A DNA stretch of 64,000 nt. Origin: Cannabis sativa. Taxonomy: Eukaryota; Streptophyta; Magnoliopsida; Rosales; Cannabaceae. This document shows, in pieces, positions 57,301 through 64,000 of the stretch. Position 1 is the stretch's first letter. Each line of letters begins with the position of its first letter. Under the pieces are notes generated by a model. That model saw only the letters and a program-made list of their open reading frames with translations, was not told the origin of the DNA and did not search any database. Location of the stretch: contig NC_083603.1 of the NCBI RefSeq assembly GCF_029168945.1, forward strand, positions 17,360,001 to 17,424,000, given 5' to 3'. The translations under genes and the position numbers were made by a program.

Positions 57301-59014
57301 ATATTTTTTCGAGTTTCATTAAGCTCGGTTTAAATAGTGTAGATTGGCACGTACTTGGCATGCTTCTTCTGTTTCTTCTTGTGCTTGGCCGATTCCTTGG
57401 AGTCATCTTTCCTTTTAGAGCCTCTTGGATTATTAGCCTTCGTTGAGATAGTACTTGTCGAGATAGTGCTAGGTTTAGTTCCCGAGCCAGTCTTTAACAA
57501 CTTCATCTCTTTTCTTGCTTCCTCTTTTTGAACAAACATCTGAGCTCTTTCATTGAACTCACTAATGTTCTTCACTAGGCGACCCTGTAAGTCATCCCAT
57601 AGCTCGCCTCCAACAGTTGAGAGATCAGTCGTGATCCCTACTTGAAGGGTAGTGAGCTGGATACTATCATTCAAATTTCTTACTCTCGCAGTAGCTATAT
57701 TGAAACGACTTAAGTATGCCTTAAGTGTCTCGCTTGGCTGCTGCTTTATGTTTGTAAGAGAAGACGCTTTGGGTCACCTATCCCTTGTTACCTGGAACTG
57801 TTTCTTGAAGTCCTTAGACAACTGTTCCCAAGAGGTGATTGAATGATGTGTAAATTTGTTGAAATAGTTGCTCACTGCCCCAACTAGCGAGGTAGGGAAT
57901 AAAAGACACCGTAAATTATTCGTAACATTGCTGGCTTGCATGATAGTGTTAAAATTATTCAAGTGCGCGACTGAATCTGTAGTCCCATCGTATGACGAGA
58001 CGTGAGGGTTCTCGAATCCTTGAGTGAATTTAGCACTCATGATATTTGGGTGGAAAGGCTCGAGCTCCTCGTCCGAGTCGTAACCAGGCAGTTTCCTAAA
58101 TTCCCATCTTGGTACCTCCTGAACTTGTCTTCTAACTCGTTGATTTGAATTGGATATGATCCTCTTGCTTTTGATAGAGTTGTTGATGAAGGTTAGGTTT
58201 TTTCAGGTTCAATTGATTATGGAGATCCGACTGTTGTGGATCATAGTTACTCACGTACCTTGTCCTTGAGTAACTTTCTGTTCTACTTGTGCTCGTACTT
58301 TCTCGATCAGTACTGCGACGAGTTCTATCTCCTCCTCACGTAGATCAACTAAGAGTTCTTGTACGTCTAGATTTGGAACTTGTCTCGTCACATACTAGCC
58401 TTCTCTTATGAGAACAGGTTGATACATGCCCCTTGCTGGGGTTTGTATGTGCCCTTTCCCTATCAATGCGAGAAGGACGCTGACGATGTCTCGGGGGCAA
58501 CCCACATGTCCTAGGTTGAGTCTCAGGATCTCTCTCGTTGTCACGAGGGATTCCCTGTTCCCTAGCTTGAGGTTGCCTCCTACTTGCATTCCTGCAAGAA
58601 GATTCCGGTAAATCACGGTTTCCATTCCCCTGGGTTGTGCGTCCCCGGGGTCTTGGAGGTTCTTCTTGACGACGAGCGTGGCCATTTGGTTGCTCATCAT
58701 CACGGGCATCCTCAGTCTCCCTAGGTTGTTCATCCTGAGCATTTTGAGGGTCCCCCTGAGTTGTCTCCTGCCTCCTGGTTCGGGTGTCGCGATGTCTGCT
58801 TCGTGGCCTCCTCACCTCAGGATTAGGTTGGTTTCGAGCGCCATTCTCCTGAGATGCCCTGGCTGTGGCTGCCTCCTGTTCCAACTCAGCATTTCGTCAC
58901 TTTGCCTCCTCCAACTGTCGCTTGAGTTGGCGATTTTCCAACTCAACTAACGGAACATACTTATTAGGGTCATAAAAACCCCCACTTCTAAGAGTGCCGC
59001 CGCCGTCATTGTTG
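57301..59014 (-). pseudogene. Gypsy gag, capsid domain and basic N-terminal region
   Basis: The segment at 57774-58040 reads KFTQGFENPHVSSYDGTTDS, AHLNNFNTIM and HHSITSWEQLSKDFKKQF, the conserved retrotransposon gag core. Upstream, 58345-58884 is extremely rich in Arg, Gln, Glu and Pro, as in the N-terminal part of Tat gag. The frames are broken at about 57775, 58041 and 58344. Confidence 0.8.
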
Positions 59015-59019
59015 GGAAC

Positions 59020-60896
59020 TGTTGGAAATATTTTACCAGGATCTAGATTTACTAACAAGTATGTTTTATTAACATCCTAATATGAATTCTAAAACAATGA
59101 AATAAATACATATAAAGTTTAGGAAACCTTACATTGGGTGCAGCGGAATATAATGACTCATTCTGTTCAGATCTCTAGCCCTTGATTCCTTTCTGTAGCA
59201 GAGCATTATCAAGATCTGAACATGGATCTCTTTCTCTCCTTCCTTGATGCTGATTCTCCTTCTTGTTGATTGGATTCTTCACAATCTTCCACACTATGAT
59301 TGAGATACCACTTGATGTGTGTGGGAACTCACTCATTCACTCAAGGTTCGAAAATTGAAGAAGAAAATGAGAGGAAAAGTGGCGGCTTGGGTATAGGAAA
59401 GTAAGCTTAGAATATTCTCTGAAGGAATGAGATGCATCATCTTTTTCCTGAAGCCATCACTACCTATTTATAGGTAACCACTTAGGTTTAGGTTAGATTT
59501 ATTTGGCATTAAAATAATGAAAAAATAAATGGAAAATTAAATGCATAGTGGCCGACCATGTATAGGATAATGGGCCCCACTTGTAATTTTGCCATTTTGT
59601 CATTTTTCATCCCATTTTTCTCAAAAACGCCAGTTTTCCAATTCAACCACTTAAATGATAATTCCAATTATTTAATAACTAAAAATTAATTATTAAATAA
59701 TATTGTCATTTAATATATTTATTAATTAGACATATAAAGTCTCTTAATTAACAAATAAAACTTAAAATCTCTTTTCTTCACAATTTTGCCCTTGCTTAGT
59801 GAAAATTCATAAACTAGACATAGTCTAACTTTAGAATTATAATTGATTAATCAAAATTAATTAGCTGAGTCTTACAAGAAGTATGGTCTCAACTAGTATG
59901 GGGACATGAGCCTATATAACCGAGCTTCCAATAGGCAGATCAAGAATTTACCGAGTAAATTCACTAACTTATTAATTCCTTGTTGAATCCACACATAGAA
60001 CTTAGAATTGCACTCTCAGTCATATAGTACGCTCTATATGTTTTATGATATAGATACACTATAGATTATCCATTGTTATAATCCTAATTTGATCAATGAT
60101 CCTCTAATTGATGATCTACATTGTATAGGGACTAAATTACCGTTACACCCTTTCAATGTATTTTATCCTTAAAACACTTAGCTCCGTATAAATGATATTT
60201 CAGCGAAGTGAAATGAGTACTCAACCATTTATCTCTGTTTAGCGAAGCTCGAAGGAAATCATCGTTTCACTTCTAAATACCTATAGAAGTTATAGATTCC
60301 ATATCTATGTTAGCGCTCTCACTCAATTATACTATCATGTTCCAAAAATGTACGTATCACCCTGACCGAAAAAGTAGGCTTAACTAACAAATTAAAAAAC
60401 ATGTATAATACTCTTGAGATCGAACCTAACCATATCAGGATTAAGATCATTTGATCTAGGATCAACTAGGTGATATTGAATTGAATAGATATTACGGTAA
60501 ATTTAACATATCTAATCAAAGTTCAATATCGGTCCCTTCCGATGTATACTCCATACATCCGATACTGGTAAATTTTGCAAATGCCCCGGAATGGACATAA
60601 CACTTATCCAAGGTGTAAGAATACCTATCGCTGATTACCATGCCAGTCTAAATTCAGTGAACTGAAAAATCAGGGAATAAACTTTCGAACATATAATCAA
60701 GATTATATTCAACTGTGCTGGCAACACTATAATCATTAACAAATACATATGTTCTGGACCTACTAGAATTTATACATTAAACAATCATGAAATAAATCAT
60801 GTGAACTATGGAACATAAAATGTTATTTCTGATCTTTATTAACTAATAAATCTGATTATATTGAAATGAGTTTTGCTTAGGGCACAAAACCCAACA
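59020..60896 (-). mobile_element. Solo copia LTR in the gypsy gag, reverse orientation (TSD GGAAC)
   Basis: 1877 bp, TGTTGGAAATATTTTACC to CCCAACA, with perfect GGAAC at 59015-59019 and 60897-60901. It is closest to the LTR at 29982-31849. The antisense frames of the young copies are broken. Confidence 0.93.
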
Positions 60897-60901
60897 GGAA
60901 C

Positions 60902-61079
60902 TTCATTCCCAGTTTTTGGGTTTTAGCCACCTTCAGGTTGGCTTCTCCTTGAACGTGTCGATCGTGTAGATCGAGTTGTTCGTGAGTTGGGAGGCCTTTG
61001 TGAGCCCGCCAGCTCTTTTCCAGGGCGGTGAGTTATTTCTTCAGGATGAGTATTGTCATTTTCTCCGTTGTCAGCCATG
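60902..61079 (-). pseudogene. N-terminus of the gypsy gag
   Basis: The minus-strand ATG at 61079-61077 opens MADNGENDNTHPEEITHRPG and continues with Arg/Ser/Thr-rich sequence to the solo LTR. It lies 78 bases after the primer site, as expected for the first codon of gag. It resembles the MDN opening of the gypsy gag at 942. Confidence 0.7.
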
Positions 61080-61134
61080 GAGAAAAGTTTTTCCTTTTGT
61101 TAGGAGGGATTTTTTTTTAGCTTTTTTCACGTAA

Positions 61135-61156
61135 GCTTTCAATGAAAGCACCAAAC
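61135..61156 (-). other. Primer-binding-site region of the gypsy element
   Basis: Minus strand GTTTGGTGCTTTCATTGAAA directly after the LTR end TTAACA. The tRNA partner was not identified. Confidence 0.55.
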
Positions 61157-61904
61157 TGTTAACGCAGATTTTCGTTAATGATAAAAAAGCCTATTTCGTG
61201 ATAGGATTAGCACAGAAATTAGTTGTAATGTAATAAAAAATAATAAAGCAAGAACAGCACAAAGGTTTTACGTGGTTTTGCAGTTAAAATTCTGCATAGT
61301 CCACGAGTCAATCTTATTCAGATTATTCTGATACAAACTAGGGTTTTTTCTCTCAAGGATTTTCCGTCCCTTTTTCTGTACATTCTGCCCCTATTTATAG
61401 TGACATAGGGTGGCAGTTAATTACAATCAGATACGAATCCCACAATAATATTTCTTTAAAATCGTGGGCCTTAAGTACGCACCATGTAAATAAATGTGGT
61501 TATTATTTAAAAAATCACACAGTTGTGATTTATCCGCTTTTAATGGGTCAATGCTGACGTAGATTTAGATACGCTGCAAAGTGTATCTCGCTGGGAACTT
61601 GAATAACAACAATAATCCTGGCAGCGAGCTAGAGCTTTTCCCATATCTTTCTGAGGTTGATACTGTAAATCCCGTAGTTTCTGCGATTGAAGACATAACA
61701 TTCCATCTGATAATCGCAGTTCTTGGTGATAAGGTGAACTTCAGTAGTCAACATCATTTGAATGTCAGCTTCTTTTTGAGAGAGTTGACTCGACAGAGCA
61801 GTGGATCTCCTTGAAAATTGTCTAGAGCTCATTAGTGAATGCACTCAGATTCTTCAAGTTGTTATACTTAGTATAATGTATATTATACGCTAAGTGTTCT
61901 AACA
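61157..61904 (-). repeat. 5' LTR of the reversed gypsy element (748 bp)
   Basis: On the minus strand it starts TGTTAGAACACTTAGCG and ends CTGCGTTAACA, with a 5-bp inverted repeat at its ends. A TATA box (TATAAATA, minus strand, 61399-61392) and a following leader fit an LTR promoter. The 3' LTR is absent. Confidence 0.82.
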
Positions 61905-64000
61905 ACCCCCACATCTTGTCAACACCTTTTTATGCGTAGCGAAATTGATGTCTCGCTATGCATTATTGATGTCATCCTTATGTGGTGTCTTCTGACGCGA
62001 AATAATTTTTTGTCAATACGTGAATTAATAGTTCGTACATCCTTGTCTCTCTTAAGACTATACAGTCAACGAGTTATAGATATACTCTATTAACTCCGCA
62101 TTTAATGAGTTATTCCATTTAATATTCTTTAATATAATTGCCATTATATTTGTTGATTGTATTCTCCAAGGTTGACACGTGTCATCCTCTGAAGTGCGAA
62201 CTGAATTTCGGGTATACATATGTAAACGTAAGTGATCCAATCCAATTCACACATATTTATATATTTAAAAAAATTATATGTACAATTAATATTTTAATTT
62301 TAAAAAATAGTAATTTAATAATCTAATACATATAATACAAATATATTTCAAAATTTAGTAGATCAAATTTATATTTTATTCTTATTTTTAAGAAAAATAT
62401 AATTTAAAGCAAAATTGAACAATTCTTTATACATGCAATTTTTTTTTCTTCTTTCTTTGAATTTTTTATTTTATTTATTTTACTTTGTTGTTGAAGACAT
62501 AAAAGAATAGTAATTTATTTTATTTTATTTTATTGTTAGTTACGAAGAAACGATTTTTTTTTAATAAATATTAAAAAATAACTATTCTAAAATCATCGAT
62601 CCAATTCAAACTCACACTTTTACGAATTAGCTTGTATTACATTTAAGTTATTATGGTGATTGGATTAGATCCAAAATATGAAATCCGCACTTAGTGCGAA
62701 TTGAATACTTGTACTATGAGCAAAATAGTGGGAACTGAATACATGTACTATGAGCAAAATAATGCGAATTGAATAGGATGAACACTCCTAATTTTTACTT
62801 TATAATGTTTTTTAAATAAATATTTTTTATTATATTTATTTAAATTACAATGTTGCATTGACGTGTAAATAATCTCATCCACATCAACATTTTTTATGTC
62901 AAAATTTAACAGAAATATTAATTTTTAAATGAAAAATAAAAAAATAAACAAACAAACAAAAAGAATTACCATTTTACAGCACATGGTGAATAGTTTAGAA
63001 ACTACATATTTTTAACTGTTTGAAAAAATCTAAAAGCACAATAATACATAAAGGATAATTTGTTGAGCAAATATTTTAAATAACTTTATTTTTGATAAAT
63101 ATTAGTTTCGTATAATCACTTCTTTTAAGGGATAATCACTTTGCTTAAGTACTCTTGATAATTTTTTACAGAAAATATTTATTTTTGTTTTTTTAAACAT
63201 CTTTGTTAAAAATATTTGTTGTCCTACCTCAATAAGACTATATTTGCAAATATATATACATATATATATATAAATATATATATATAGATATAAAATAATA
63301 AAATACTATATTTACTTTGCAAATTAAATGTTATAAAAAAATGATCAATTTTCACCAATTAGAGCCTTTCATAAATTATTTGTTTGATCGATTGCGGATA
63401 TCTATATCAGTACGTAAGGGAGCCAAATTCCCTGTCCCATATCCCTGTCCCAATATATGTCCCAACCAATTATATTATAGCAACTCATTTAATTTGCCAC
63501 ATAAGTATTTAACAGACTTTATAATTCTACAAATATAGTAACACCGTTAGTATTCCTGTTAGTATTCCTCTCTCTCCAGCATTAATTCTCCATTACAATT
63601 AATTAAATGAATTAATATTATTATTTTAAAAAAAACTTTTCAAATTCAGTTTCCCTTTTTCATCTATTACTCAAAAAACTCCATTAAGTTTTTCATTTTA
63701 TTTTTCTCAGAAAAACTCTTCTCCACATTCCATTTTGGCTCTTTCTCTATCAATTTTTGTAGCTCTTCTTCACACAAGATTTTCCTACTGTACAAGGTTA
63801 GTAATTTATATATACTCTGTATTTTATATTTTGTTTCATTTTTTTAATTATAAAAACCAACATGGATATAATATTAGTAGAATCTATATCATATATCCTT
63901 TAACTAATAAGGTTTAAATCTTTTCATCAATAGATATATATATATATAATATATACTGAAATTTATAATATTTGATTTGGTGATTAAACTTTTGTAGAAA
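61905..64000. other. AT-rich spacer to window end, no gene recognised
   Basis: It contains 34-bp tandem repeats (62695-62777), a possible hAT-like end (GAACACTCCTA at 62780-62790), a TA-rich microsatellite (63243-63300) and, near 63700-63797, a CT-rich stretch followed by AAG|GTTAGT that might be the 5' UTR and first splice donor of a gene beyond the window. The last point is weak. Confidence 0.5.
62695..62777 (+). repeat. 34-bp tandem repeat, 2.4 copies
   Basis: TGCGAATTGAATACTTGTAC and onward, starts at 62695, 62729 and 62763 with a few differences. Confidence 0.85.

Larger units (their letters stand above)
55945..61904 (-). mobile_element. Truncated Tat-like Ty3/gypsy element, reverse orientation
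   Basis: Reading on the minus strand from 61904: LTR (61904-61157), primer site, gag, protease, and the start of RT, which is cut off at the junction with the copia element at about 55945. A solo copia LTR (59020-60896) sits in gag. The sequence beyond the LTR (61905 on) is unrelated, so the 5' end is complete and the 3' half is missing. LTR ends are TGTTA/TAACA. Confidence 0.85.

Noticed and set aside
58345..58950. Frames on both strands around 58.4-58.9 kb
   Set aside because: The minus-strand Arg/Gln/Glu-rich frame fits the gypsy gag region; the plus-strand frames are shadows of it.
61581..61844. Frames of 71-77 codons on both strands
   Set aside because: They lie inside the U3 region of the reversed gypsy LTR and have no recognisable domain.
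62198..62796. Possible second hAT-like MITE near the right end
   Set aside because: Only a right-end-like GAACACTCCTA and some GATCCAATCC words are seen; no matching left end or TSD was found.
63735..63917. Small open frame near the window end (MALSLSIFVALL...)
   Set aside because: It looks like a signal peptide, but the frame soon becomes AT-rich and a splice donor-like GTTAGT interrupts it. It could be the first exon or leader of a gene outside the window, which cannot be judged here.

Overview
This is a stretch of plant nuclear DNA, almost certainly from an angiosperm and probably a eudicot. The support is an intron-containing tonoplast aquaporin gene, Ty1/copia and Ty3/gypsy LTR retrotransposons of plant type, Mutator-like and hAT-like DNA transposons, and very AT-rich spacers. 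The species cannot be fixed from sequence alone. Only one intact host gene is visible: a TIP1-class aquaporin at 49026-49909 (two exons, 252 residues). Nearly everything else is transposable elements in several layers of nesting, plus decayed intergenic DNA.

Left part (1-8156): the remains of a Tat-like Ty3/gypsy element (LTR end, primer site, gag start, RT start). Its gag is split at codon 4 by a solo gypsy LTR (954-5138, TSD ACGTA), and that LTR is split by a solo copia LTR (3028-4922, TSD AGTCG). A reversed, truncated copy of the same copia LTR follows.

Middle-left (8157-20165): a hAT-like MITE (8165-19140, 8-bp TSD) is split by a full-length copia element in reverse orientation (8481-18810) with two 1880-bp LTRs. 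Directly after it lies a small Mutator-like element (19182-20157, 8-bp TSD).

Spacer (20166-25030): AT-rich, no gene recognised, with a promoter-like cluster of GGCCCA motifs near 21.8-22.3 kb. A different copia-type LTR fragment (about 25033-26240) carries an array of seven GGGA-loop hairpins.

Middle (26355-40559): a 5'-truncated copia element of the 1.9-kb-LTR family in forward orientation, with leader, gag, protease, integrase, reverse transcriptase and RNase H. It is broken by stops and frameshifts and by a reversed solo LTR in the protease region. Its 3' LTR contains a second LTR, which contains a third.

Mutator-like element (40756-47114): 27-bp terminal inverted repeats and an 8-bp TSD. 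It holds both ends of a MULE transposase with the catalytic core missing, a 132-bp tandem array in a 5' leader intron, a fragment of a Ulp1-type protease, and on the minus strand two in-frame exons with intact splice sites. One of these matches the chloroplast protein HCF244.

Right part (47123-64000): a foldback MITE, the aquaporin gene, AT-rich spacer, a decayed Tork/Tnt1-like copia element (LTR, gag, partial integrase) joined directly to a reversed, truncated Tat-like gypsy element (RT start back to its 5' LTR at 61157-61904, with another solo copia LTR inside its gag), then spacer to the end. Nine copies of one copia LTR family occur in the window: one full-length pair, five solo LTRs, the 3' LTR of the truncated element, and one truncated LTR.
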